A stretch of 26,425 nucleotides of DNA from contig CALANW010000125.1 of the NCBI GenBank assembly GCA_937926145.1, forward strand, positions 1 through 26,425, given 5' to 3'. Below the pieces are notes generated by a model. The model saw nothing but the letters and a program-made list of their open reading frames with translations, had not been told where the DNA came from and did no database searches. Origin of the DNA: an uncultured Ruminococcus sp. GTDB taxonomy: Bacteria; Bacillota; Clostridia; Oscillospirales; Ruminococcaceae. The position numbers were made by a program, and so were the translations under genes. Positions 14,711 through 23,203 of the stretch are shown piece by piece. How positions within the stretch are numbered: position 1 is the first letter of the stretch; the number at the start of each line of letters is the position of its first letter.

Positions 14711-14980
14711 ATGAGAGCTGTTATAACTGTTGTTGGTAAGGATACAGTCGGTATTCTTGCAAAGGTCAGCGGTATCTGCGCTGAATTCAATGCTAACGTT
14801 ACCGAAGTGACCCAGAGCGTACTTCAGGATATGTTCGCTATGATAATGCTTGTTGATATCTCAAAGCTTGACAAGAGCTTTGCAGAGCTTGTTGACAGAA
14901 TGACCGCTCTCGGGGACAGCATGGGTCTTAAAATAAATACAATGCACGAAGAGATCTTCAACACGATGCATACCGTCTGA
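14711..14980 (+). CDS. Small ACT-domain protein (UPF0237 family)
   Basis: The 89-residue product is a single ACT domain: MRAVITVVGKDTVGILAKVSG is the classic first strand/helix with the ligand-site Gly, followed by NANVTEVTQSVLQ and a C-terminal helix-strand pair. Free-standing ACT proteins of this family resemble the GcvR-type regulatory ACT and are usually found next to a PFL (UPF0210) gene, as here. A strong TTCGGAGG precedes the ATG. It lies 35 bases before the PFL gene and probably senses an amino acid or similar small ligand. No enzyme activity is expected. Confidence 0.93.
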   Translation: MRAVITVVGKDTVGILAKVSGICAEFNANVTEVTQSVLQDMFAMIMLVDISKLDKSFAELVDRMTALGDSMGLKINTMHEEIFNTMHTV

Positions 14981-15015
14981 GTGACGTATTTTTTTCAGAA
15001 CTGGAGTTATATTAA

Positions 15016-16371
15016 ATGCTTAATGTACATGATATACTTGAAACAATAAGAATGATACAGGACGAATGTCTTGATATCAGAACGATAACGATGGGCATTT
15101 CGCTCCTCGACTGTATCGACAGCGACATCGACAAGGCTTGTGATAAAATTTATGATAAGATCACGACCTGTGCAAAGGATCTCGTTAAGGTCGGCGAGGA
15201 TATCGAAAAGGAATTCGGTGTTCCTATCATCAATAAGCGCCTTTCCGTTACACCTATCGCAATGGTTTCCGCTGCCTGCAAGGAAAGCCCCGTTAAGTTC
15301 GCACTTACAATGGAAAAGGCTGCAAAGGCTGTCGGCGTAAACCTCATCGGCGGTTATTCCGCACTTGTTCAGAACGGCTTCGCAGCAGGTGATGAAAGAC
15401 TTATCAATTCTATCCCTGAAGCGCTCGCTTCAACAAGCTGCGTTTGTTCTTCGGTAAATATCGGCTCGACAAAGAGCGGTATCAACCTTGATGCTGTAAA
15501 GGTTATGGGTGGTATCGTTCGTGAGTGCGCAGAAAAGACTATCGACAACCAGTGCTTCGGTGCTGCAAAGCTTGTTGTTTTCTGCAACTCCGTTGACGAT
15601 AACCCGTTTATGGCAGGCGCTTACCACGGCGTTGGTGAGCGTGACTGTATGATAAATGTCGGCGTTTCTGGCCCCGGCGTTGTTCGCTCTGCGCTTTCCA
15701 AGTACCCCGATGCCGATATCACACAGATATCCGATATCATTAAAAAGACTGCATATAAGATCACAAGAGTTGGTCAGCTCGTCGGCACAGAGGCATCAAA
15801 GCGCCTTGGCGTTCCGTTCGGCATCGTTGACCTCTCACTTGCACCTACTCCTGCAGTTGGCGATTCCGTTGCACATATTCTCGAAGAGATAGGTCTTGAA
15901 AGCTGCGGCTGCTGCGGTACTACTGCTGCGCTTGCACTGCTCAATGATGCTGTTAAAAAGGGCGGCGTAATGGCTTGCTCGAAGGTCGGCGGACTTTCGG
16001 GCGCATTTATCCCTGTATCCGAGGACGCAGGAATGATCGATGCTGCTGTATGCGGTTCGCTCAAGATAGAAAAGCTCGAAGCTATGACGGCTGTATGCTC
16101 CGTTGGTCTTGATATGATAGTAATTCCTGGCGATACAACTGCGGAAGTTATCTCCGCTATCATCGCTGACGAAGCCGCTATCGGTATGGTAAACAACAAG
16201 ACCACAGCAGTAAGAGTTATCCCTGCTATCGGAATGAAGGAAGGCGAGTTCCTCGATTGGGGCGGACTTTTCGGCAAGGGCCCCGTTATGAGCGTAAACA
16301 AGTATTCGCCTGCTAAGTTCATCAACAGAGGTGGACAGATCCCTGCACCTCTCCACAGCCTTAAAAACTAA
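15016..16371 (+). CDS. PFL-like family protein (UPF0210)
   Basis: A 451-residue member of the UPF0210 family, annotated as PFL family because of a fold related to glycyl-radical enzymes. Recognisable segments include ETIRMIQDECLDIRTITMGISLLDC at the N-terminus, IGGYSALVQNGF, NPFMAGAYHG, SGPGVV, ESCGCCGTTAALALLNDAVKKGG and a C-terminal DWGGLFGKGPVM. The biochemical role is not established. Constant pairing with the ACT protein upstream suggests the two work together. CTGGAG precedes the ATG. Full length, without frameshift. The operon ends in a hairpin 7 bases later. Confidence 0.93.
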   Translation: MLNVHDILETIRMIQDECLDIRTITMGISLLDCIDSDIDKACDKIYDKITTCAKDLVKVGEDIEKEFGVPIINKRLSVTPIAMVSAACKESPVKFALTMEKAAKAVGVNLIGGYSALVQNGFAAGDERLINSIPEALASTSCVCSSVNIGSTKSGINLDAVKVMGGIVRECAEKTIDNQCFGAAKLVVFCNSVDDNPFMAGAYHGVGERDCMINVGVSGPGVVRSALSKYPDADITQISDIIKKTAYKITRVGQLVGTEASKRLGVPFGIVDLSLAPTPAVGDSVAHILEEIGLESCGCCGTTAALALLNDAVKKGGVMACSKVGGLSGAFIPVSEDAGMIDAAVCGSLKIEKLEAMTAVCSVGLDMIVIPGDTTAEVISAIIADEAAIGMVNNKTTAVRVIPAIGMKEGEFLDWGGLFGKGPVMSVNKYSPAKFINRGGQIPAPLHSLKN

Positions 16372-16377
16372 AAAATG

Positions 16378-16408
16378 CCCATGCTGCCGACAAAACAGCA
16401 TGGGTTTT
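16378..16408 (+). terminator. Terminator between the PFL gene and the V-ATPase operon
   Basis: A perfect 9-bp stem, CCCATGCTG (16378-16386) with CAGCATGGG (16396-16404), followed by only four T's. Termination may be partial, with some read-through into the V-ATPase genes. Confidence 0.75.
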
Positions 16409-16412
16409 GCAG

Positions 16413-16441
16413 TTGATGCACATAAAGTCAGACGGCATAAA
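16413..16441 (+). promoter_or_regulatory. Weak candidate promoter of the V-ATPase operon
   Basis: TTGATG (16413-16418), a 17-bp spacer and CATAAA (16436-16441), each matching consensus at four of six positions. No better candidate was found in the 60 bases between the terminator and the first gene. Confidence 0.4.
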
Positions 16442-16468
16442 CTTTAAAGAAAGGAATGATCGTAAGTT

Positions 16469-16783
16469 ATGGACGAAAATATTATCCAGAGCATTCTCGA
16501 AATTGATAAAAGTGCTTCGGAAAAGCTTGCCGAAGCTGAAAAACAGCGCAATCTCATCATTGCAGGCGCAAAGGAGCAGCAGGAAAAGATCATTGAATCC
16601 CGCATAAAGGCTGCCGATGCGACCCTCAAAGAGATCGAAGAAAAGGAAAAAGCCGAAGCCGACAAGAAGCTCGAAGCTATCAATGCCGAGGGCGAAAAGG
16701 AGATCGAACGTCTTAAAGACGTGTATGAGAACCGTCACGGAAGCTGGGAAGAGGATATCTTCCATGCGATTGTAAACGGCTGA
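16469..16783 (+). CDS. ntpF: V-type ATPase subunit G/H (peripheral stalk)
   Basis: A 104-residue, almost entirely charged helical protein, rich in Ala, Glu and Lys with heptad-like spacing from about 10 to 90. This is the coiled-coil stalk partner of subunit E. The short C-terminal segment (HGSWEEDIFHAIVNG) resembles the conserved end of bacterial subunit G/H. An AAAGGAATG ribosome binding site lies about 10 bases upstream. It is the first gene of the operon, 15 bases before ntpC. Identity rests on composition, size and position more than on a unique motif. Confidence 0.8.
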   Translation: MDENIIQSILEIDKSASEKLAEAEKQRNLIIAGAKEQQEKIIESRIKAADATLKEIEEKEKAEADKKLEAINAEGEKEIERLKDVYENRHGSWEEDIFHAIVNG

Positions 16784-16798
16784 TAAAGAGGGATCGTT

Positions 16799-17869
16799 GT
16801 GAGTAACAAAAAGCACGGCTCTTATACCAAGGGCAAATATTATGCGACCGTTGCAAAGATACGCGCAATGTACGGAAAGCGTGTTACCGCAGAAGACTAT
16901 GCCGAGCTTGTAACAAAGCAGAGCGTTGCCGATATTGCGGATTACCTCAAAAAAAACACGCACTACAGCACGATATTGGCTTCGGTCGATGTAAATACGA
17001 TACACAGAGGCTTTCTCGAAAGCCTTTTGCAGCGTTATAACTTTGAGCTTTACGGCAGGATAACGGGCTTTGAGCGCATCGGTCGGCAGGAATTTTACAA
17101 CTTTAAGATCATTTCCGCCGAGATCGACATAATCCTTAGCTGTATGCGCTTCATCAACGCCGATTCGGAGGGTCAGATCGAAAGCATACCTATTTATCTC
17201 AACGGAATGACTTCGTTCGACCTTATCGAAATAGCAAAGGTGCGTTCTTTTGCCGAACTGCTCGAATTTTTGAAGAAAACGCGCTATTATGAGCTCCTCA
17301 AAGACGTTCCTACCGATGAAAACGGACGTATCGACTGCGGCAAATGTGAATATATCCTGCGAAACTACTATTATGAGGGACTTGTTGAAGCTTCAAAGCA
17401 CTACCGAAAAGCGGAAGCGGACAAGCTTGACCTTATGATACTGACCGATATCGACCTTATCAATATCATTAACGCTTACCGATTGAAAGAATACTTCGGC
17501 AGTGATGAAAATGAGATATTTGATAAGACTTTCTCCTTTGAGGGAAGAATGTCCAAAGCAAAGCTTGAGGAATTGTATTCATCGGGCAGCGGCGAAGAGT
17601 TCATCAAGCGCTTCTCCAAGACCTATTACGGCAGAGTGATCTCCGAAAACGGACTTGACAGCAGGAACGCCGATGACCTTGAACTTTCCGCAAACAGACT
17701 CCGATTCAAGTATGCTAAGACGGCGCTTCGTGATTCGCAGACTGCTTCTGTAAGCGTTTATGCGTTTATGTACCTTATGGGAGTGGAGCTTCACAATCTG
17801 ATAAGCATTATCGAGGGTGTCCGTTACGGCGTTCCCTCAAAGCAGATAGAATCTTTGATAATAGTGTAA
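16799..17869 (+). CDS. ntpC: V-type ATPase subunit C (AC39/d-like)
   Basis: The 356-residue soluble subunit couples the central shaft (D/F) to the membrane ring. It shows the family's helical bundle, with YATVAKIRAMYGKRVTAEDYAELVTKQSVADIADYLKK at the start split over residues about 12-50, the repeated Tyr-rich helices, and LTDIDLINIINAYRLKEYF near residue 220. The start is a GTG, supported by AAGAGGGA 8 bases upstream; no ATG fits better. It sits second in the operon, ahead of ntpI. In most V-ATPase operons C lies between E and F. Confidence 0.92.
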   Translation: MSNKKHGSYTKGKYYATVAKIRAMYGKRVTAEDYAELVTKQSVADIADYLKKNTHYSTILASVDVNTIHRGFLESLLQRYNFELYGRITGFERIGRQEFYNFKIISAEIDIILSCMRFINADSEGQIESIPIYLNGMTSFDLIEIAKVRSFAELLEFLKKTRYYELLKDVPTDENGRIDCGKCEYILRNYYYEGLVEASKHYRKAEADKLDLMILTDIDLINIINAYRLKEYFGSDENEIFDKTFSFEGRMSKAKLEELYSSGSGEEFIKRFSKTYYGRVISENGLDSRNADDLELSANRLRFKYAKTALRDSQTASVSVYAFMYLMGVELHNLISIIEGVRYGVPSKQIESLIIV

Positions 17870-17890
17870 AAAAAGGGGTGAGCTGTTTTT

Positions 17891-19828
17891 ATGTCAATTG
17901 AAAAAATGGAATTTGTCAATATTGCAGGTCTGACGAAAGACCTCGACGCGGTGCTTGAAAAGCTTTCCGAGTGCGGCTGTTTCCACATTGAATCTGCGGT
18001 AGGGGCAAATGCCAAAAGCAAAGGTTTTTCCTCGCTTAAAGAAGAAAACCCTTATAACAGTATCCTGCGAAAGATGACAGAGATCTCCGCATTGGCGAAT
18101 GTCAAGATCGGCAGCGTTGAAGTCAGCAAGGATTTTAACGAAAACCTCACAAAAGACGGAAAATACGTTGACGGTGTTCTTGAAAAGCTCAAAGAGCTTG
18201 CAAAGCAGAGAACAGAAGTCAGCGACAACGTTGGAGAATACGAGCGGGCGCTCAATCAGGTACAGCACCTTAAAGGTCTTGATGCTGACTTTGAAAAGCT
18301 ATTCGCCTGCGAGCATATCAAGGTGCGTTTCGGTCGACTCCCTATCGACAGCTACAACAAACTGCCGTATTATGACGATAAAACGTTCTATTTCGAGTAT
18401 TTCACCGAGGAGACCGAGTATTACTGGGGACTTTATATCACCCCTGTTTCCTGCGCGGAAGAAGTGGACGATATTTTCAAGTCGCTCTACTTTGAACGAA
18501 TCAGAATTGCCGATTTCGTACACGGCACGTCCGAGGACGCTGTTGCGGAACTTGCCGCAAAGATAAAGGATTTTACCGAAAAGAAAGAAGCTCTCGACAA
18601 GAGCATTTCCGAGTATATGGACGGCGAGATCAAGCATTTGGACGAGCTTTTCACGCACTATAAATCGCGTCACGATAACTTCGACCTGCGAAGCAAAGCG
18701 GCTGTTACAAACGGCAAATTCGCAGTTGTCGGCTTCGTCCCGAAGAGCGATTCGGACGCGTTCCTTAAGCTTTTTGACGATATGGACGGAGTTTCCGTTG
18801 TAATGCAGCCTGCCGATGCGAACGGTCAGCTTGCACCGCCGATAAAGCTCCGCAACAACAAGTTCGCTCAGCCGTTCTCGATGTTCGTTGAGATGTACGG
18901 ACTTCCTGCGTATAACGGCGTGAACCCGACAATGTTCGTTGCTATCACATACACGCTTTTCTTCGGAATAATGTTCGGCGATGTCGGACACGGACTTGTC
19001 ATTGCGCTTTTGGGCGCACTGCTCTGGAAGTTCAAGCGCTTCTCACTCGGTCCTATCCTCACAAGAGTAGGTATTTCGGGTGCGATATTCGGATTTATCT
19101 ACGGAAGCGTGTTCGGTTATGAGCATCTTCTCGACCCGGTTTATGAAGCGCTCGGAATAAGCTTCCTGCCATTCAGGGTAATGGAAAATGTTACGACTAT
19201 CCTCATCGGAGGAATCGTTATCGGCGTATTCATAATGTTCATTTCAATAATGATAAACATTATCGTCGGCATAAAGAACAAGGAATACGAAAGTGCGCTG
19301 TTCAGCAACAACGGCATTGCGGGCTTTGTGTTCTTCGGTTCGATACTTGTCGGTGCGGTTTGCGAGCTTTTCGGAGTGCATATCGTGAATACCGCTTATG
19401 TCCTTATCCTTATCGTTCTTCCGCTCATTGCGATGTTCCTGCGTGAACCTCTTTCTTATTGGGTAAAGGGTAAGAAATATCACATGGAGGGCGGAATCGG
19501 CGACTTTATCGCCGCTAACTTCTTTGAAGTTTTCGAGTTCCTGCTCGGTTACGCAACGAATACGCTTTCGTTCGTCCGTGTAGGCGGCTTCGTTCTTTCC
19601 CATGCGTCTATGATGCTCGTTGTAATGGCTCTTGCGGATCAGGTGGCAGCAGGCGCAGTTCCGATAGTCGTTGTTATCGGCAACGTTTTTGTAATGGGCA
19701 TTGAAGCTCTCCTCGTAGGTATCCAGTCGCTCCGACTTGAATTTTACGAGATCTTCTCACGGTTTTACACGGGCGGCGGCACACCGTTTACACCCGTTAA
19801 AATAAACTATGATGAAACCATAGAATAA
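17891..19828 (+). CDS. ntpI: V-type ATPase subunit I (a-like membrane stator)
   Basis: The 645-residue subunit has a long soluble N-terminal half (about 1-330, coiled-coil-rich) and a membrane half with about seven or eight spans from residue 340 onward. The conserved ion-channel arginine is R563 in LSFVRVGGFVLSHA. It forms the half-channels against the K ring. An AAAGGGGTGA site precedes the ATG at 17891. The stop codon abuts a 162-bp palindromic element that separates it from ntpK. Confidence 0.95.
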   Translation: MSIEKMEFVNIAGLTKDLDAVLEKLSECGCFHIESAVGANAKSKGFSSLKEENPYNSILRKMTEISALANVKIGSVEVSKDFNENLTKDGKYVDGVLEKLKELAKQRTEVSDNVGEYERALNQVQHLKGLDADFEKLFACEHIKVRFGRLPIDSYNKLPYYDDKTFYFEYFTEETEYYWGLYITPVSCAEEVDDIFKSLYFERIRIADFVHGTSEDAVAELAAKIKDFTEKKEALDKSISEYMDGEIKHLDELFTHYKSRHDNFDLRSKAAVTNGKFAVVGFVPKSDSDAFLKLFDDMDGVSVVMQPADANGQLAPPIKLRNNKFAQPFSMFVEMYGLPAYNGVNPTMFVAITYTLFFGIMFGDVGHGLVIALLGALLWKFKRFSLGPILTRVGISGAIFGFIYGSVFGYEHLLDPVYEALGISFLPFRVMENVTTILIGGIVIGVFIMFISIMINIIVGIKNKEYESALFSNNGIAGFVFFGSILVGAVCELFGVHIVNTAYVLILIVLPLIAMFLREPLSYWVKGKKYHMEGGIGDFIAANFFEVFEFLLGYATNTLSFVRVGGFVLSHASMMLVVMALADQVAAGAVPIVVVIGNVFVMGIEALLVGIQSLRLEFYEIFSRFYTGGGTPFTPVKINYDETIE

Positions 19829-19829
19829 A

Positions 19830-19991
19830 GGGAACCTCTAAAAACCTCCTTCACGGCAAACTTTCTACGACTTTGTGCATCTTCTGCGTTAGCGAAACTT
19901 GAAATACATCAAGTATTTCAAGTTTCGCTGCCTTGAAGCTGCGCAAAGTCCCAACGAAAATTTGCTCGTGTTCCGGTTTTTAGAGAACCCC
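19830..19991. repeat. 162-bp palindromic element between ntpI and ntpK
   Basis: A long imperfect inverted repeat. At the centre a perfect 17-bp stem (19891-19907 with 19913-19929) closes a 5-base loop. Outward the arms stay similar, with indels, to the ends, where CTCTAAAAACC (19836-19846) is matched by its exact complement (19975-19985). The outermost bases are GGG and CCC, and TAAA flanks both sides (19826-19829, which includes the ntpI stop, and 19992-19995), as a target duplication would. No frame or transposase is inside. It may be a MITE-like insertion or a large RNA structure controlling the ntpI/ntpK mRNA. Confidence 0.8.
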
Positions 19992-20015
19992 TAAAGAATT
20001 TTGGAGGAATTTATT

Positions 20016-20483
20016 ATGTTGTATGCTTTTTTACTTCCCGCAGTTGTACTTGCACTTCTTTTTGTACCCGTTGTTGTGGCTATCAAGAAGAAAAAGGGCG
20101 AACAGTCCCTCAAAAAGGCTTTTGCCGCTAACATTTGCTCTTTCTTCGCAGTAATGCTCATCTGCGCTGCACTTCCTTTTGGAATGAAGGCTTATGCCGA
20201 CAATGAGGCTGACACAACTGCAGCAACAGCAGTTTCCGAAGAAGCTGACACAGCAGAGGACAGCAGCTCCGATACGAGCGGACTTCTCTACATAGCATCT
20301 GCTCTTGCAGTTGGTCTTGGCGCTATCGGCGGCGGTATCGCTATCGCAGCAGCCGCTCCTGCAGCTATCGGTGCAGTAAGCGAGAATCCTAAGACATTCT
20401 CAAATGCACTTATCTTCGCAGCTCTCGGTGAAGCCTGCGCACTTTACGGCTTCGTAGTAGCACTTCTTATGCTCTTTATCTGA
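20016..20483 (+). CDS. ntpK: V-type ATPase subunit K (proteolipid ring subunit)
   Basis: The 155-residue rotor-ring subunit is predicted to have four hydrophobic segments (about 2-23, 36-56, 89-122 and 128-155). The C-terminal hairpin has the Gly/Ala-rich helix (GLGAIGGGIAIAAA), the NP turn and the ion-carrying Glu139 in GEACALYG. The N-terminal hairpin lacks the Gly pattern, and its second helix ends in AYA-D, which could be read as a signal-peptidase site, followed by an acidic linker (62-86). At the place of the Na+-binding Gln110 of Enterococcus hirae NtpK there is Ile110, and the residues after Glu139 are Ala-Cys, so proton coupling is favoured. The in-frame TTG at 20001 is the G of GGAGG; ATG 20016 is the start. 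Confidence 0.92.
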   Translation: MLYAFLLPAVVLALLFVPVVVAIKKKKGEQSLKKAFAANICSFFAVMLICAALPFGMKAYADNEADTTAATAVSEEADTAEDSSSDTSGLLYIASALAVGLGAIGGGIAIAAAAPAAIGAVSENPKTFSNALIFAALGEACALYGFVVALLMLFI

Positions 20484-20513
20484 GTATCCACGGCGGAAAG
20501 GAGGACGTACAGT

Positions 20514-20822
20514 ATGCGTCTTTATCTTATAAGCGATAATGTTGATACCCAGATGGGAATGCGCCTTGCAGGCATCGAGGGCGTTGTCGTTCACGAGCCT
20601 GCCGAGGTCAAAAAAACGCTCCTTGCGGCAATGGACAACAAGGATATCGCCGTTATTCTTATGACGGAGAAGCTTGTCCGCCTTTGTCAGGAGCTTGTCT
20701 ACGATCTGAAGCTCAACCGCAAATCACCGCTTATTGTTGAAGTTCCTGACCGACACGCCACTTCAAATGTTACCGAGAATATTTCTAAGTATATTGAATC
20801 CGCGATCGGATTGAAGCTTTGA
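20514..20822 (+). CDS. ntpG: V-type ATPase subunit F (central shaft)
   Basis: A 102-residue Rossmann-like alpha/beta protein (MRLYLISDNVDTQMGMRLAGIEG, then DIAVILMTEKLV, and PLIVEVPD) of the V-ATPase subunit F family, which binds subunit D in the rotating shaft. A strong AAAGGAGG precedes the ATG. It follows ntpK by 30 bases and lies upstream of ntpE. In most bacterial operons F follows C. Confidence 0.93.
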   Translation: MRLYLISDNVDTQMGMRLAGIEGVVVHEPAEVKKTLLAAMDNKDIAVILMTEKLVRLCQELVYDLKLNRKSPLIVEVPDRHATSNVTENISKYIESAIGLKL

Positions 20823-20842
20823 TTTTGGAAGGATTTTTTAAT

Positions 20843-21430
20843 ATGAGTACAGAAAATGAGAAGCTGCAGAAATTCATCTGCGCCGTCAATAATGAGATCG
20901 ACGAAAAGGTTTCGGCTATTCTTGATGATGCTGAAAGCACGAAGAAAAGTATTCTTTCCGCTGCCGAAGAGGAATCCGAAGAAGCTGCCGATAAATATAT
21001 GAATTCAAGCAGAAAGAAAAGCGGAAATAAATATGTCCGTGATATCTCAAAGGCTGAGCTTGAAATGAAAAAGAGCGTTCTGCGCTGCCGTGAAGAGCTT
21101 TCCGACAAGGTTTTCGCCAAGGTCGAAGAAAAGCTCTCGGAATACCGCGGAACTAACGCTTATGCTGATACGCTTATCAAAAAGCTGCTCGTTCTTAATG
21201 TCGGAAACGGCTCGGAGATACGTCTTGCGCCCGATGATATGAAGCTTGCCGACGTTCTTAAAAAGGTAGTCAAGGCAGATGATGTTTTATTCATTCCCGA
21301 CAGCTCGATAAAGTTAGGCGGTTTTTCCGTTTATTCCAAGGAAAAGGGCACTATCATCGACAAGACCTTTGACCTTGCGGTCGAGGAGCAGAAGAGCCTG
21401 TTCGTCAGCAGCAACGCCTTTGCGGAATAA
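20843..21430 (+). CDS. ntpE: V-type ATPase subunit E (peripheral stalk)
   Basis: A 195-residue stalk subunit: helical, charged N-terminal half (about 1-95, coiled coil with subunit G/H) and a compact alpha/beta C-terminal half (from about 100) that contacts the head. The frame opens at 20819 with TTG, but the ATG at 20843 has TTGGAAGGA just upstream and gives the usual length. It ends 14 bases before ntpA. Confidence 0.9.
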   Translation: MSTENEKLQKFICAVNNEIDEKVSAILDDAESTKKSILSAAEEESEEAADKYMNSSRKKSGNKYVRDISKAELEMKKSVLRCREELSDKVFAKVEEKLSEYRGTNAYADTLIKKLLVLNVGNGSEIRLAPDDMKLADVLKKVVKADDVLFIPDSSIKLGGFSVYSKEKGTIIDKTFDLAVEEQKSLFVSSNAFAE

Positions 21431-21444
21431 GGGGAGGAATAGGA

Positions 21445-23202
21445 TTGAATACAGTTTTTTCTATTAACGGCCCTGTTGTAAAGGTTAAGGATACAACGGA
21501 TTTCTCCATGCTTGAAATGGTATATGTCGGCGCAAAGAAGCTCGTCGGCGAAGTTATCAATATGTCAAGCGAAGAAACAACTATACAGGTCTATGAATCA
21601 ACAACGGGACTGAAACCCGGCGAACCCGTAACGGGCAGCGGAATGCCAATGTCCGCAGTCTTGGGGCCGGGAATCATCTCGAATATATTTGACGGTATCG
21701 AACGTCCGCTGAAAAAGCTCGAAGAGATCAGCGGTGCATTCATCGGAGAGGGTAGTATGGTTTCTTCCCTCGATACCGAGAAAAGATACAGCGTCACAAT
21801 GAAAGTCAAGGTAGGGGACAGCATAAAGGGCGGAGATATCTACGCCGTTTGTCCCGAAACACCCGTTATCGAGCATAGATGTATGCTTTCACCTTATTTA
21901 AAGGGCGAAATTTCTTGGGTCGCTGAAAACGGCGATTACAGAATAAACGATGTTGTAGCAAAGCTCAAAAAGGAAGACGGTACGGAAGTCGAGCTTACGC
22001 TCTGCCAGAAATGGCCTATCAAGCAGGCTCGTCCGTTCAAGAATCGTTTGCCGATAAATAAGCCGCTTATCACGGGTCAGCGTGTTATCGATACCGTTCT
22101 CCCGATAGCAAAGGGCGGCACGGCTGCTATACCGGGCGGTTTCGGCACGGGTAAAACTATGACCCAGCATCAGCTTGCAAAATGGTGCGATGCTGATATC
22201 ATCGTATACATCGGCTGCGGCGAACGCGGCAACGAAATGACTCAGGTTCTTGAAGAATTCTCCGAACTCGTTGACCCGAGAACGGGAAAGGCTCTTACCG
22301 ACAGAACCGTACTTATCGCGAATACATCGAATATGCCTGTTGCGGCTCGTGAAGCTTCGATATATACGGGCATCACACTTGCGGAATATTACCGTGATAT
22401 GGGTTATCATATCGCAATTATGGCTGACTCGACCTCACGTTGGGCAGAAGCTCTCCGTGAAATAAGCGGCCGACTTGAAGAAATGCCTGCCGAAGAAGGC
22501 TTCCCTGCATATCTTCCGTCAAGAATTTCCGAATTCTATGAACGTGCAGGCTATGTAAGCAACCTCAACGGTTCGGAGGGTTCTGTTACTATCATCGGTG
22601 CGGTTTCTCCGCAGGGTTCGGACTTCTCCGAGCCTGTTACGCAGAACACAAAGCGTTTCGTAAGATGCTTCTGGGCGCTCGACAAGGCTCTTGCTTATGC
22701 GCGTCACTATCCTGCTATCAACTGGAACGACAGCTATTCGGAATATATGGACGACCTCAGCGAATACTACGAGGAAAACGTAAATCCCGAATTTATGAAG
22801 TGCCGTCTTGAAATTACCAAGATACTTCACGAAGAAAACAAGCTCATGGAGATTGTAAAGCTCATCGGTTCGGACGTTCTTCCCGAAGACCAGAAGCTTA
22901 TCATCGAAATCGCGCGAGTTGTCCGTGTCGGATTCCTGCAGCAGAATGCTTATCATAAGGACGATACCTACGTTCCGCTCGAAAAGCAGTACCTTATGAT
23001 GAAAGCTATACTCTGCCTTTACGAAGAGTCGAAAAAGGCTGTCGCTTCGGGCGTAACTGCCGCAGCTCTTCTTGAAACGGGACTTTTTGAAAAGGTCATC
23101 AAGGTAAAATACGATATACCTAACGATAAACCCGAAATGTTCCGCCTGCTGAATGTTGAAATTGAGCAGGGAATAAAGAAACTTGTTCAGGAGGTCGTCT
23201 GA
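21445..23202 (+). CDS. ntpA: V-type ATPase catalytic subunit A
   Basis: The 585-residue nucleotide-hydrolysing or -synthesising head subunit. The P-loop is GGFGTGKT at residues 231-238, with K237, and the catalytic Glu is E260 in GCGERGNEMT. The segment before the P-loop contains the non-homologous insert that distinguishes A from F-ATPase beta. LANTSNMPVAAREAS and ADSTSRWAEALREISGR follow. The start is a TTG at 21445, supported by GGGGAGG at 21431-21437; no ATG is available nearby. The Pro usually found as the second residue of the loop (GPFG) is Gly here. Confidence 0.97.
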   Translation: MNTVFSINGPVVKVKDTTDFSMLEMVYVGAKKLVGEVINMSSEETTIQVYESTTGLKPGEPVTGSGMPMSAVLGPGIISNIFDGIERPLKKLEEISGAFIGEGSMVSSLDTEKRYSVTMKVKVGDSIKGGDIYAVCPETPVIEHRCMLSPYLKGEISWVAENGDYRINDVVAKLKKEDGTEVELTLCQKWPIKQARPFKNRLPINKPLITGQRVIDTVLPIAKGGTAAIPGGFGTGKTMTQHQLAKWCDADIIVYIGCGERGNEMTQVLEEFSELVDPRTGKALTDRTVLIANTSNMPVAAREASIYTGITLAEYYRDMGYHIAIMADSTSRWAEALREISGRLEEMPAEEGFPAYLPSRISEFYERAGYVSNLNGSEGSVTIIGAVSPQGSDFSEPVTQNTKRFVRCFWALDKALAYARHYPAINWNDSYSEYMDDLSEYYEENVNPEFMKCRLEITKILHEENKLMEIVKLIGSDVLPEDQKLIIEIARVVRVGFLQQNAYHKDDTYVPLEKQYLMMKAILCLYEESKKAVASGVTAAALLETGLFEKVIKVKYDIPNDKPEMFRLLNVEIEQGIKKLVQEVV

Positions 23203-23203
23203 T

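Noticed and set aside
18299..18991. Minus-strand open frame of 230 codons opposite ntpI
   Set aside because: Antisense of a conserved V-ATPase subunit; no start signals and no recognisable product.
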